NCBI GenBank assembly: GCA_032718475.1
Contig: JAUCBJ010000613.1
Span: 1 to 39,084, forward strand
Source: Nemertoderma westbladi
Taxonomy: Eukaryota; Xenacoelomorpha; Nemertodermatida; Nemertodermatidae
Reading direction: 5' to 3'
DNA: 39,084 nucleotides
Shown here: positions 11,090-21,652 of the stretch, one piece after another
Layout: each line of letters begins with the position of its first letter
Position numbering within the stretch: the stretch's first letter is position 1
Made by a program: the position numbers and the translations under genes
Notes under the pieces: generated by a model
Database searches by the model: none
What the model was told of the DNA's origin: nothing
The model's input: only the letters and a program-made list of their open reading frames with translations

Positions 11090-12752
11090 TGCCTCTTACA
11101 AGCAAGGCTGACTGAATACCTCAAGTGTTGCTGGGAATCAAGCCAACTTGGATGTTAACCAATAAATGAGCAGTATTTAATGAGAATACATTTTTTATGC
11201 CGGTTTAATTACTTTAGATCAATTAAAGACACGATTATTAAAGCAAATCACTTGAACTAATTAAAAACTATAATAGAATGGAGTATGCGGATTACATCTG
11301 TATATTTTTTAAGTATAATTATTGAAGTCTTATACTGTAAAACAATTAATTTCCTTTAAAAGGCAGGTTGAAAATGGTGTTTTTACCGTAATCAACTTAA
11401 TTAACTAATTAACTGCTATTATCTTAGCTTCTCGAAGGCCACACGGAAATTCTACTTGGAAAATTTCTAAACTTTTGCCATACAACATGTGTACCAAGTT
11501 TGGATAGATTTCATCAAAGATTGGCCGAGTTATTAACGTTTAAAATTGAACACGACAGAACGACAGAACGACAGAACGACAGAACGACAGGTTGATTAAT
11601 GGTACCACTACGCTAAGGCTCACTCACTTCGTGGCTCGCCCCACATACAACCCCCCTCCACTGGCATTCCCAGCAACTGGCTCCCTTACACACACATCCC
11701 CCATCTATGTACCAGCCAACTTGCAAGTTGGCCAATAAATGATCAGTATTTAATGAGAATCCATTTTTTATGCCGTTTTAATTACTTTAGATCAATTAAA
11801 GACACAATTATTAAAGCAAATCACTTGAACTAATTAAAAACTATAATAGAATGGCGTATGTGGATTACATCTGTATAATTTTTAATTATAATTATTTAAA
11901 TCTTATACTGTAAAACAATTAATTTCCTTTAAAAGGCAGGTTGAAAATGGTGTTTTCACCGTAATCAACTTAATTAACTAATTAACTGCTATTATCTTAG
12001 CTTCTCGAAGGCCACACGGAAATTCTACTTGGAAAATTTCTAAACTTTTGCCAAACAACATGTGTACCAAGTTTGGATAGATTTCATCAAAGATTGGCCG
12101 AGTTATTAACGTTTAAAATTGAACACGACAGAACGACAGAACGACAGAACGACAGGTTGATTAATGGTACCACTACGCTAAGGCTCACTCACTTCGTGGC
12201 TCGCCCCACAATTCCTCTCAGGTTAGTCTACAGCCACAACTCCCAGCAGCTAGCTCCACACCAGCAGAGACTTGACCAATAATGGGAAGGATTAAATTTG
12301 TACTCAATAATTGTGCGGTTTAATTACGTTTAGATCAATTAAAGACACATTTATTAAAGCAAATCACTTAAACTAATTAAAAACTATAATAGAATGACGT
12401 ATGGGGATTATATCTGTATAATTTTTAAGTATAATTATTTAAATCTTATACTGTAAAACAATTAATTTCCTTTAAAAGGCAGGTTGAAAATGGCGTTTTC
12501 ACCGCAATCAACTTAATTAACTAATTAACTGCTATTATCTTAGCTTCTCGAAGGCCACACGGAAATTCGACTTGGAAAATTTCTAAACTTTTGCCAAACA
12601 ACATGTGTACCAAGTTTGGATAGATTTCATCAAAGATTGGCCGAGTTATTAACGTTTAAAATTGAACACGACAGAACGACAGAACGACAGAACGACAGGT
12701 TGATTAATGGTACCACTACGCTAAGGCTCACTCACTTCGTGGCTCGCCCCGC
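11090..12752 (+). repeat. Three head-to-tail repeat units A1-A3 of about 550 bp
   Basis: Each unit has a variable 5' part, a conserved body (TCTAAACTTTTGCCA..CAACATGTGTACCAAG), a (CGACAGAA) run, and the same terminus CACTTCGTGGCTCGCCCC, ending near 11643, 12210 and 12752. Units follow each other with no spacer. A1 and A2 are closest to each other; A3 shares its 5' part with A0. Confidence 0.85.
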
Positions 12753-13161
12753 AACAAAGTATCAGTAAAAAACTGTAAGACTGAACAATCCCAGTATGAT
12801 CGGCTCAAAGCTCCACATCGACAGAGAGAATCGCTCTGATTGGCTGAAGCCAAACAAAGAACCATGCGTCCAATGGCTGTTTCCATTTAAGCAACCAGCT
12901 GCTAGATGTCGTAATCTGAATCATCACGGCTAAGCTGTGTAAAAGTATTTGCCGTATTGCGGGTTTTTTGCCTTACCATGTCCGCTAAAACACGTATATA
13001 GCAGAATGACTTTTATGTCCGTTAAAACACCTGTAACGGTACCTTGCGGGCGAGGGGAATATATATACAGTTAGAGAACCTTTTTTAGAGTATTCCAGCG
13101 CCTGGGGGGAAACTGGATTGCGAAGCAAAGGGGCCAGTTATATCCCACAGAAGCTTTTACA
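12753..13161 (-). repeat. 5' LTR of the left element, 5' portion
   Basis: The minus strand starts TGTAAAAGC at 13161. Up to about 13075 it closely matches 14880-14975, including the GGCGCTGGAATACTC phrase. Weaker homology to 14976-15250 continues to about 12757. With 6752-7604 it reconstitutes an LTR of about 1.26 kb. Confidence 0.7.
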
Positions 13162-13528
13162 GGTATCAAGTTCACATTGGTCAAACCTTCCGAAGTAATG
13201 TAAATACTGTAGTAATTTTTCAACGCTAAAAATATTTTTTTGTCAGATTTTCGGACACAATAAGTGGCCAAATTTTTTTATTTAATTTCAACTTTTATTC
13301 CCACCACCAACACTGTCTATAAAAACTAAAAAGGCAGAAATATCGGTAAATTTGAAATATTATGTTTGGTTTAAAGTTTGTGCAGCCAATGTACCACTGG
13401 ACTGGACACCGGAGTGTAGGGGCAATATAATAATAATTGTTATACAATATAACTTTAAGGAATAAACTAATAGGCCTTCGTAATGTTCCATATAAATGTA
13501 ACCAAACCACTTGGCTACAATGACGAAC

Positions 13529-13761
13529 CTGCAACTCCTAATCCCATAACGAATAACACCGTCCCAGTTGAGATCAATGACCTAGGGATGGGTAGCCAAG
13601 GTGCTGGTCCTATTAACTGGTGGCCCAGGAATGAAGTTATCGAGGAAATTATAAATATTTCTTTCGTAAAACCAAACCGGTCACAGAATCCTCCTATAGC
13701 AACGCCACCAATGCTGTACGCAGCTCCTAGCAACACGAACATTAGACTCGTTGTCATCGGC
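13529..13761 (-). CDS. SLC18B1: SLC18B1-like MFS transporter, exon 2
   Basis: This exon encodes transmembrane helices 8-9 and the start of the next helix: TSLMFVLLGAAYSIGG, then GGFCDRFGFTKE, an MFS motif-A-like cytoplasmic loop, then SFLGHQLIGPAPWLP, which resembles the LLGPVP region of vertebrate SLC18B1. The acceptor is AG at 13763-13762 after an AT-rich tract. The donor is probably CAG|GTTCG with GT at 13528-13527; the frame would stop 12 nt beyond it. Exon 1 ends with GG and this exon starts with G, giving an uninterrupted join (FNVG-PMTTSL). The family carries about 100 more residues, so at least one further exon should lie to the left, outside the window. The exon sits between two inverted retrotransposon copies. 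Confidence 0.8.
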
Positions 13762-14216
13762 CTATTATAATAAACATAACTTTGTCAATGAAATGTAAAA
13801 GAAGTAAGGAAAGTTACAGTAGGTTAAAAATAACTTCCAGTTATAATAAACTTAAAAACTTTTAAAAAGGTTCTTCAACAGTTATTAAGCCTTGACGATG
13901 AAACAATTTCGCCACATAGCGGCGAACCGTGATATTGCACGACCCATAAACAGTTTAATAATAGATAACTTCCATATAATAGCATATTCTGTGAAAGTTT
14001 CATCAAAACTGATGCAGTAGTTATTAAATCACTGTTGGTTATGCCGAGGGAAGAGTCCCAGTCGAAGGTTTGATCTCAAGAAAATGGTCAACGTCATTAT
14101 AATCTAAAATAAATAACACAATATTCGTAGACCTCCCACTGGCCTGTAACCACATGTTAAATCTTGTAACATGTGTTAACTTTTGTTTATTGTTTTGGTT
14201 CCTCCAACACTCCTTA

Positions 14217-14297
14217 TAACCTGCTCCTTTACTAACCCGCTCCTTTACTAACCTGCTCCTTTACTAACCTGCTCCTTTACTAACCTGCTCCTTTAAA
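14217..14297. repeat. 16-bp tandem repeat, 5 copies
   Basis: The unit ACCTGCTCCTTTACTA is repeated about five times with one or two changes, within the SLC18B1 intron. Confidence 0.9.
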
Positions 14298-14459
14298 TGG
14301 CAATGGGACCTAACGCTGTTTGGGTACTAACGCGACTTTACCTCTTTGTTTTGTACAGAACGTGCTGTAAAATCTTGAGTCTTTGTTTTGTACTCACCCA
14401 AGATCCTACTGTAGTAACAATATTCTACAACTGAAAGTCTGTAACTGAGAGTCTGTTTA

Positions 14460-14860
14460 TTTTGGTAGAATAGTTGATTATTTTGGGGGAATACGTATTT
14501 ATTTTGGGGAAAATATGTATTTATTTTGGGGTATTATTTATTTATTTTTGGGGATTATGTATTTATTTTGGGGGATTATGTATTTATTTTGGGAAAATTT
14601 GTATTTATTTTGGGAAAATTTGTATTTATTTTGGGAAAATTTGTATTTATTTTCTGGGTTTTGTAATTTATTTTCGAGGGAAAAATAGGTTTTGGGGAGC
14701 ATTTATTTATTTTGGTGTTGAATAATTGTTTTTGGTGTTGAAAAATTTATTTTGGTGTTTGAATAATTTTATTTGGGTGACTTTATTTTATTTGGTGTTG
14801 ATTAATTTTTATTTTGGTAACATTATTTAAATTGTTGTAATATAATTTTTATGGTGAAAT
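14460..14860. repeat. TTATTTTGGGG-type minisatellite
   Basis: Degenerate repeats of about 23 bp around the phrase TTTATTTTGGGG. An open frame through it gives a repetitive CIYFGK-type peptide and is a by-product of the repeat. Confidence 0.85.
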
Positions 14861-14874
14861 TTTCATGAATTTAG

Positions 14875-14879
14875 GTGCT
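14875..14879. other. Target-site duplication, left copy (GTGCT)
   Basis: GTGCT directly precedes the 5' LTR and is repeated directly after the 3' LTR at 27997-28001. A 4-6 bp duplication is normal for LTR retrotransposon integrases. Confidence 0.85.
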
Positions 14880-16091
14880 TGTAAAAGCTTTTGTGGGATA
14901 TAACTGGCCCTTTGCTCCGCAATCCAGTTCCCCCCCCCAAGGCGCTGGAATACTCTAAAAAGCTCCCTAACTCAAAGGATGAAAGCTACCGGCTGATTGG
15001 CTGATTTGCCTAGCGACGGCCTCTTTGTTACGTTCGATCGGCCAACCAGAGCTATAACAACAGAGTATGCAACCAGAGCAACCGAGCGGAGTGACTCATT
15101 TTGTGTGCTGGCCAAGGGCTGCAAAAACCCTGATAGTTAGGCATTTAGACATTCGTGGAACCTGTGAAATCTGATGCTCTGCCAATGAGAGCTTTTCCTT
15201 TCTGTGTTGAAATCTACCTGCAGCAGCTCACAGGGTTCAGTGTGTTGGTTTTTCCAGAGCCTAGAAACATCGGCCGTGGAATATTTCTGAATTATTCCAA
15301 CATTAGAACGTCTTTAATTATAAGAACACATAACTGTTACCGGCACGGCACGGCACGGTACAGCGGTACGAGACACTAAGAACACATAACGGTATGGTAC
15401 GTATTGCACATTATTTACTGCTATTGCTGTTTGTTATTAAATGTATCATTCGTTTGCATATTGTTATTTGGAGAATAACTATAAACGATCAGAAACCCCG
15501 ATCTTCTTGATACACTAAGGTTAGAGAGACCGGCTACATATAGCAATTGTGACTTATATTATCATGGTTTGTAGTGAATTGAATGCTATTTTATAGGCCC
15601 TACAAATGTCGGTTGCTATTCTCTTTATATATGATTAAAATCAGTGACTATCGGCAATTCAGTGTGCAGCGGTGTGCAATAGTCTGTATGTGCTTGTCCG
15701 CGTAACAAAGCATCTCCTAAAGAATACGCTTTATGTGTAACTTATAATCCATTCCGCTGTGTTTAGTGTAAGCCATAGCTCTGTTTATATAGATAGAGCG
15801 CCACGTCCTAAAGGAACTGCTAATATTTCCCGAAAGTGAATAATATTTGTCAGACATTATATATTAACGATCAATCGAATAGTACGGTAGGCCTGCACCG
15901 CAATCAAATTAAAGCATCCGAATCCAGTCTCCCGGGTATATCCAGCGGGTGAATGGTCGCGCATAGACTGGCTTCGGCTAATGTTGGATTTATTTGTCTC
16001 AAATACTTGTCATAGGCTAAAGTCAATTTATAACCTAGAAGACATATAGATTTGGCGGGTTAAACTGCCAAAGGTCTTAAAAGCGCGAACA
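14880..16091 (+). repeat. 5' LTR of the right element
   Basis: 1212 bp, TGT...ACA ends. It contains a 9-nt C tract at 14930-14938 (13 nt in the 3' LTR) and a TATA-like stretch near 15787 (TTTATATAGATAG). It is almost identical to 26781-27996. The 74-codon frame found in both LTRs has no ATG and no recognised domain. Confidence 0.92.
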
Positions 16092-16107
16092 GTAACAGTT
16101 ATTGCTT

Positions 16108-16132
16108 CTTGATTGCGGCGTAAGCAATCAAG
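16108..16132 (+). other. Stem-loop next to the 5' LTR (right copy)
   Basis: CTTGATTGC pairs perfectly with GCAATCAAG around a 7-nt loop, 17 nt after the LTR. The left copy has a compensated pair at the same stem position (CTTTATTGC/GCAATAAAG). Confidence 0.65.
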
Positions 16133-16372
16133 TTGATAGTACCGGTCGACCGGTAACCAGTAGGCCTGACTGCCTGATCATCCGGACCGGTACTTACTTA
16201 CAGTACGGGTACAGCAGTACTATTTCGATTGTGATATTGTATATTGTGGGCTGCTAGGGGATTAGGGATTGATCACCCCTCATTCCTTTGTATAGTTTAC
16301 TTATTTCTGTCGGTTTTATTTACTAGTAGGCTAATATTGAGCAGAAGGCGTGTAAGCCTGCTCAGATTGTAC

Positions 16373-16955
16373 AGATAATTTGTAGGCTAGACTGTTGTCT
16401 AACTGTTGTTAAGTCTGAACGGATTGCAGTGCATGTAGAGTGTATGTCCGATAAAGTGCCGGTTAGAAATGTAGGGGCAGCCAGAGCTGTAAGGTAAATC
16501 CCCCACCGAAAGAATAAGTCGTACTACTAGGTTAGAACGCATACTAACTAACCATTTCGGAGTCTGTATGTCCTGTAGTTTATTTAGGCTTAATAGTAGT
16601 CTGCCAGCGTTTGGTCTGTATTTTGTTTGTGTAGTTTGTACGGGTAGCGTAATATTTCTTACTTAGATAATTTGTAGGCTGGATTTTGCCTAGCTGTTAT
16701 TAGGTCTGAGGAGATTTCGGTGTGTGTAGAGTATATGTCCGATAAAGTGCCAGTTGGGAATGTAGGGGCTTCCAGTGCTGTGAGGCAAACCCCCTGTGAA
16801 AGAATAAGTCGTACTACTAGGTTAGAACGCATACTAACTAACCATTTCGGAGTCTGCATATACCGTAGTTTGTTTAGGCTTGATAGTAGTCTGTCAGTAT
16901 TTCGTCTGCATTTTGTTTGAGTAGTTTGTACGCGTAGCGTAATATTTATTATTCA
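16373..16955 (+). repeat. Duplicated leader module, about 290 bp x 2 (right copy)
   Basis: Direct copies begin at 16373 and 16665 (AGATAATTTGTAGGCT). The stretch 16511-16560 is repeated without change at 16801-16850, while flanking parts have diverged. Within it GGTTAG and CTAACC can pair around a 12-nt loop. Confidence 0.8.
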
Positions 16956-17899
16956 GAGTTTATGCGATTATTCGCAACATTCATTCCCCAAGTTTATTCC
17001 TACAGTAATTGTGTTTGTTATACATACCGTTATAGTTAAACTAACTCCGGTACTACATCAGGGCTGCTTGGCGTAGGTAAAGACTGGAGATTTTATGCTT
17101 TGGTCACTCCGGCAGATACCGTGGTTCTTTTAGCTGTTCAAGTATTTTTAACGACTGATTATTTGTTGTACAAGTACTTGTACCTAATTTAGGGTTTATT
17201 GTACAGTGCTTTCCGAAGGTAATTAGCGTGTAGGCAGTATATTTGTGTTGTAAAGTGGTTAATAGGCACGTTGGTTCTGGTAGACCGCGGTAATTAACTT
17301 CTAGGTAGGGACACTCCGTGATACATAACGTAGTACCTATAGCGATACGGCTATAGGTCGTCAGACGGTGGTATTTTCCTATCTGGACAACGCAGTATAT
17401 TTACTACTACTTATTATTTTCAAATACCGTAGTAACCTGTCCGTTGTAATAACCAGATATTCTAACCCTTTGTTAGGCTGGTTAGTAGACTTCTTGTAAA
17501 ATTACCCTAAAAATTCGTATTTGTGTATTTGTAATTTTTTGTGTTTATTTAGAGATTGTAATCTCACCCGATTTGTACGTAATTTTTAGTATTAAGTAAC
17601 TTAGGTAAATTAGAATTATTTGTTTTAGTGTCCAACAAGTAACACTCCACTGAGAGCGCACCGCTTCTGTGTAGTGACTCCCCCCAGAAATAATAACATT
17701 TATTTCAAATATTGACAAAAACCCATTTTAACGGGTATATATATTATAAATCAACTCAAACGATTTATAAATAGTAGGCCTGCCATACAACAACTAGGTC
17801 TCAATATCAGTTGGACTACTGCTCAAATAACGGTAATAAAGTAAGTTAAAGTAACCAAGTAACCCCTAAAATTTCAGAAATTCAATTATTCTAAAATAA

Positions 17900-18100
17900 T
17901 TGACATACCGGTATTTACAATAGGCTTATTATATTTATTTCTATAAATTTTAGGCTGAAATTATACCGGTATTCTGTAATTAATTCTAGTCTGTAATTAT
18001 ACTTATATATATATATTATAAGTGTAAGCTGCATACCGGTATTCTGTGACAAACCTAGTCTGTAATAATACTTATATATACTATAAGCATACCGGTATTC
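17900..18100. repeat. ATACCGGTAT palindrome cluster (right copy)
   Basis: Four perfect decamers lie between AT-rich runs just upstream of gag, matching the cluster at 4700-4950 in the inverted copy. Confidence 0.7.
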
Positions 18101-18234
18101 TAATATATTGTATATATATCACGTTACATAGAGTAACGATATCGGTAATTAATTACTAGGCTAACAGTGATACTGAATTACTAGACTTGCTTTAACTGTA
18201 ATATAGCAGTAGGCATTCAACTGTACAATCAAAC

Positions 18235-21200
18235 ATATCTGACACAAAACGGGCACTGTCAGATAGTCTTTTGAAAGGTGTTAGAATGAGTCTTCGACTT
18301 GGACAGTGTCTTGAAAGGATAGAAGACAGAAAAGCAGCAGCAGCGGCAGCTGCAGAAGCGGAAAGAAAAGTAGCAGCGGCAGAAGCGGAAAGAAAAGCGG
18401 CAGAGGCAGTGGCAGAAGCAGACTTGAGGAGACAAACCAGAAGACAGTTATTTGCCTCCTCCGATGAAGGTGATATAAGAGATCCCGAAAGTAGAGGTAA
18501 TAAATCTCGTTCAAGCAGGCGTAGAAGAATGCCACACTGTCCGAAGTTACCTAATTTGCCTCCTGCGGTGAGACTAGCTAGCACAGACTTAGGTAGTACA
18601 GAACCCACAGACCAAATTATTACAGTAGAAAGACTCCCTACTATAGTAGATGAGCCTGAAATAATTAGGCCTGTTCTCAAAGACACCCCTGCGGTGATAG
18701 AGACACCTGTACTCCCAGAACCTACCTCTAAATTCCCTTTGCACAGCACGAAACTACCTGTGCCCAGTAGGACTGTTCCCGAGTCCGAACCCATCCTGGA
18801 CGCCGAGCGAGATATTAAGAATTTATCGCCCGTCGTCTCTCGCTTGCCCGCTACTACGTTGGCGACTCCCGCTTCGGCGGTCGAGTGGGTAGCTGAGGGA
18901 CGACGGGAGATGAGTCTCCTGCTCGGGCAGCTGAGGGAACATTGTAAATGTTCCTCCCAGCAGGTCCGGGAGTTGGAAGGGACTGTTCAGCAGTTAAAGG
19001 GAGCAGTAAGAGAGGGTAGGTTAGCGTTGCAAGAAGTGCAGCAAAGTATCGCGTTAGAACGCGATAAGTTAGTAAATTTACAAAAGGGTATACCACCACC
19101 CTCTGTAACAATGTGTCAACCTGTTAGGTCTGAAGTATTTCATGCGCAAGGTGTGGAGCCTACACGCATCTATACTGTTAGTGTTAGTGAAGTAGAAACT
19201 CCTATAGTAAACCCTATTAAGGGTAATTATAAACCTGTTGACAGTGATATTCCATATAGACTTGATAATAATCCGAGAAATTTATATACCGATAACTCGA
19301 TATTAAATAACACGATGGCCCAAGAAAGCTTTACGCGTCAGATGGCTAGAACAGAAGCCCGCCAAGCGGTCAAAGTGGGAGAGATCGTCAAATTCAATGG
19401 AGATGAGATGAAATGGTTACCTTTCAATGAATATTACAAAGATAACATACAGAACTCCGTGTTATCTAACGGAGAAAAGCTTAGATTCCTCATTGAGTGC
19501 TTGGAGGGATCTCCCAAGTTAATGGCGTTAAAGTTTATTGGACATCCAGATGGATTAAGACAAGTTTGGGATACAATAAACATCAGGTATGGTAATAGGA
19601 CTAACATAGCTAGGTATTTGTATGCAAAATTAATGGCGCCCCGAAAGTTTCTTAGCAGCGGGATTATAGAGTTTTCCGACGAAATTCAGGAGATCTGTAG
19701 ACAGCTAGATTGGTTAGGTAAGTCTCATGAATACCAGAATTCTATGGTTGTAGGAGCCTTAGCATCAACTCTGCCAAAGGGTGGAGTAGGTACACGCTGG
19801 GACAAGACAGTGTTATATATGATGGAACAACAGCAACGAGACCCTACCATGGCTGATCTCATGTCATTCTTGGATGGCGAAGTGAAATTACAGCTCATAA
19901 AGCAGTCCAGAGAGAGGACACCGGAAAACAAGGTTATTTGAGAAACCCGTCTCTAGGAGAAAGGTAACACCAGTGTGTTATACAGACGACGGCGAAAGCC
20001 AGACTTCTCAAGGAGAGGATAGCGGGAAAGACACTGAAAGATCTTACTATGACAACAAAGCGACTAAGGACGTAAGTAAATTCAAGTCTCGAACCAATGA
20101 CAGGAGAGAACAGGTAAGAAAAACTCCTCCTACGTCTCCCAAGAGAATTCAGGTGAGAAAGCCCGAGGAAAGAACGAGCGTGCACCACACAGCACATGTT
20201 AAAGTAAGTAACATCAAGCCCAAATGTGTGTTGTGCGACGGGCCCCACCGTTTAAATGAGTGTAATGAATTCCTAAAGAAATCATTAAAGGATAGACGTG
20301 AAGTCATGTGGGATAAGCGGTTGTGTTATAATTGTCTCAGACGAGGACACCAACGGCGAACCTGTTACTCCGACGCAAGGTGTGCGAAGTGCGGCGCGAA
20401 ACATCATATTTTGTTGCACACCGAATTCGAAAGAAATAGTCCGAGTCAGGTGAGTGATTCCGAACTACATGTCCAATTCAGTGATGTGAACGACACTGAT
20501 CAATCTGAGATGGAAGGATTCTATACGGATGAGTTCTCCGACGAAAACGAATCCTGTTACATGATAAATACCGCAGTGTATCGAGCACTCACTTATGAAA
20601 AAGATACAGAAAGTGACCTCACTCTAACTACTTCTGATCGACAACCATCTTGGAAAGCGCCAACTTCCAATGTAGGGATTAGAGAATTTCCTGTGGTACA
20701 GATAAGGGTCCACGGACCAAAAAGGAGTTATGTAGTGAACGCCCTCCTTGACTCCGGTAGTACAGGAACATTCATCGACAAAGAGCTAGCCGAAGACATA
20801 TTTGCTGGACAACCCAAGTTCCGAACTAAGCTAAACATGTCAGGAATTATGCAGGTTTGGAAATCTACAGTAACAGCGGATTATTATGTAGGTGCGTTGT
20901 CCACCCCCCAGGACGAACTAGGAGAACATAGCATAAGGTCAGTGAAAATGGTGGCAATAAAGAACTTCGCTACCACCCAAGTGGAACCTTATAACTGGGA
21001 TGAGGACGATTTCACCCAGCAGTTTGAAATACCTAGATTCAACACCGATTACCCTGGAGTCCAAATACTCATCGGTCAAAATGCGCATGAAGCGCTCGAG
21101 ACATTGGAGAAACGGCCTGCTCAACCGCAACCTCTACAAGTTTATGCGGGAAGAACTAGAGTAGGTTGGTACTTTACTGGCCCTTCTCGTAGAACTCTTA

Positions 21201-21652
21201 TGGAAAGATTACCAAAAGAACAGGTATATCAATTAAGTGAACGGGAAGTGGAGAGCAGTGAAGTTGACGACCCAACTGAGGGAACACCATACTCCTCAGA
21301 TAATGACGACATCAACTCCAATGAAGATCAATAGAGACATTGCCCCGAGACGATCAATCTAGCCGACATCGCTTCCGGAGGAGCAACTCCTCAAGAACTT
21401 ACAGATACTCCAAACCTGTTAGGTGGACCCAACTTCCTAAGTAAAGAAGATGAATGGCCTCCTCAGCTTACCCCGGTGAAGATTAGACAGGCCAAGGGAG
21501 CAGAGAAAGTAACACAACCACTCAATCGCCCAGCTGGTCGTTTATGTTTACCGGAAAGAGACTGAAAACTGTCCGGAAACTATGGAAGACAAGATACTCT
21601 TCCCACGACCACCTCCCTAATCCAACAAATATCTAGGGACTCCATAACGTAA
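18235..21652 (+). pseudogene. BEL/Pao-type gag-aspartic protease with pol linker remnant (right copy), broken
   Basis: The frame starts at ATA (18235), where the other copy has ATG, so the start codon appears lost; the next ATG is 18286. Order: Ala/Glu-rich coiled coil (about 18320-18430), DUF1759-like gag core (about 19320-19920), a one-base insertion near 19934-19940 that shifts the frame, CCHC-like knuckles (about 20220-20420), retropepsin DSGST at 20750-20764, then pol linker. The Trp of WRHC is TAG at 21332-21334, and a second stop, TGA, lies at 21563-21565 before the final TAA at 21652. About 200 N-terminal residues present in the left copy, including the ESEV repeat, are missing. RT and RNase H are absent at the same junction as in the left copy. 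Confidence 0.85.

Larger units (their letters stand above)
7605..12752. mobile_element. Nest of Helitron/Helentron-like repeats inserted in the left LTR
   Basis: The segment opens with TTCGTGGGG.CTTCGCGCAGCACG and closes with CTCACTTCGTGGCTCGCCCC. Both terminal motifs recur at the edges of other repeat blocks here (9165, 11640, 12200, 22918, 24786). LTR sequence continues on either side, so the whole segment is an insertion. It has no coding capacity. Inside are two copies of a 340-bp block, four copies of an approximately 550-bp unit ending in (CGACAGAA)n, and homopolymer C/G tracts. Assignment to rolling-circle elements rests on the microsatellite-plus-hairpin termini and tandem units, not on a Rep/helicase gene. 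Confidence 0.55.
1..13161 (-). mobile_element. Left copy of RT-less BEL/Pao-like LTR retrotransposon (3' part outside window)
   Basis: This is a second copy of the element at 14880-27996, read on the minus strand and head-to-head with it. Its outer 5' LTR end is at 13161, where the minus strand reads TGTAAAAGC as in the other LTRs. In order on the minus strand it holds a 5' LTR split by an insertion (13161-12753 and 7604-6752), a leader (6751-4567), a gag-protease frame (4566-422), and 3' noncoding DNA down to position 1. Position 1 matches about 22075 of the right copy, so roughly the last 4-5 kb including the 3' LTR should lie outside the window. By eye, its coding regions differ from the right copy by about 15-20%, so it is not a recent duplicate. 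The TSD cannot be tested here; GGTAT at 13162-13166 is the expected flank. Confidence 0.8.
13762..14874. other. Intronic DNA between exon 2 and the right retrotransposon
   Basis: No coding sequence. The segment holds a 16-bp tandem repeat (14217-14297) and a T/G-rich minisatellite (14460-14860), listed separately. TSD base GTGCT is at 14875-14879. Confidence 0.6.
16092..18234 (+). other. Long 5' leader of the right retrotransposon copy
   Basis: This is noncoding DNA between LTR and gag. No tRNA primer-binding site beginning TGG is visible directly after the LTR end, which reads GTAACAGTTATTGC. A stem-loop follows at once, then a duplicated module of about 290 bp, then the ATACCGGTAT cluster before gag. 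The layout is shared with the left copy. Confidence 0.7.

Noticed and set aside
13071-13271. 66-codon minus-strand frame
   Set aside because: It straddles the LTR end at 13161, so it is chance coding across an insertion boundary.
14474-14725. 83-codon open frame of CIYFGK repeats
   Set aside because: Translation of a T/G-rich minisatellite; no ortholog-like features.
15155-15379. 74-codon frame found identically in both LTRs (also 27060-27284)
   Set aside because: It starts without ATG and is conserved only because the LTRs are recent duplicates.
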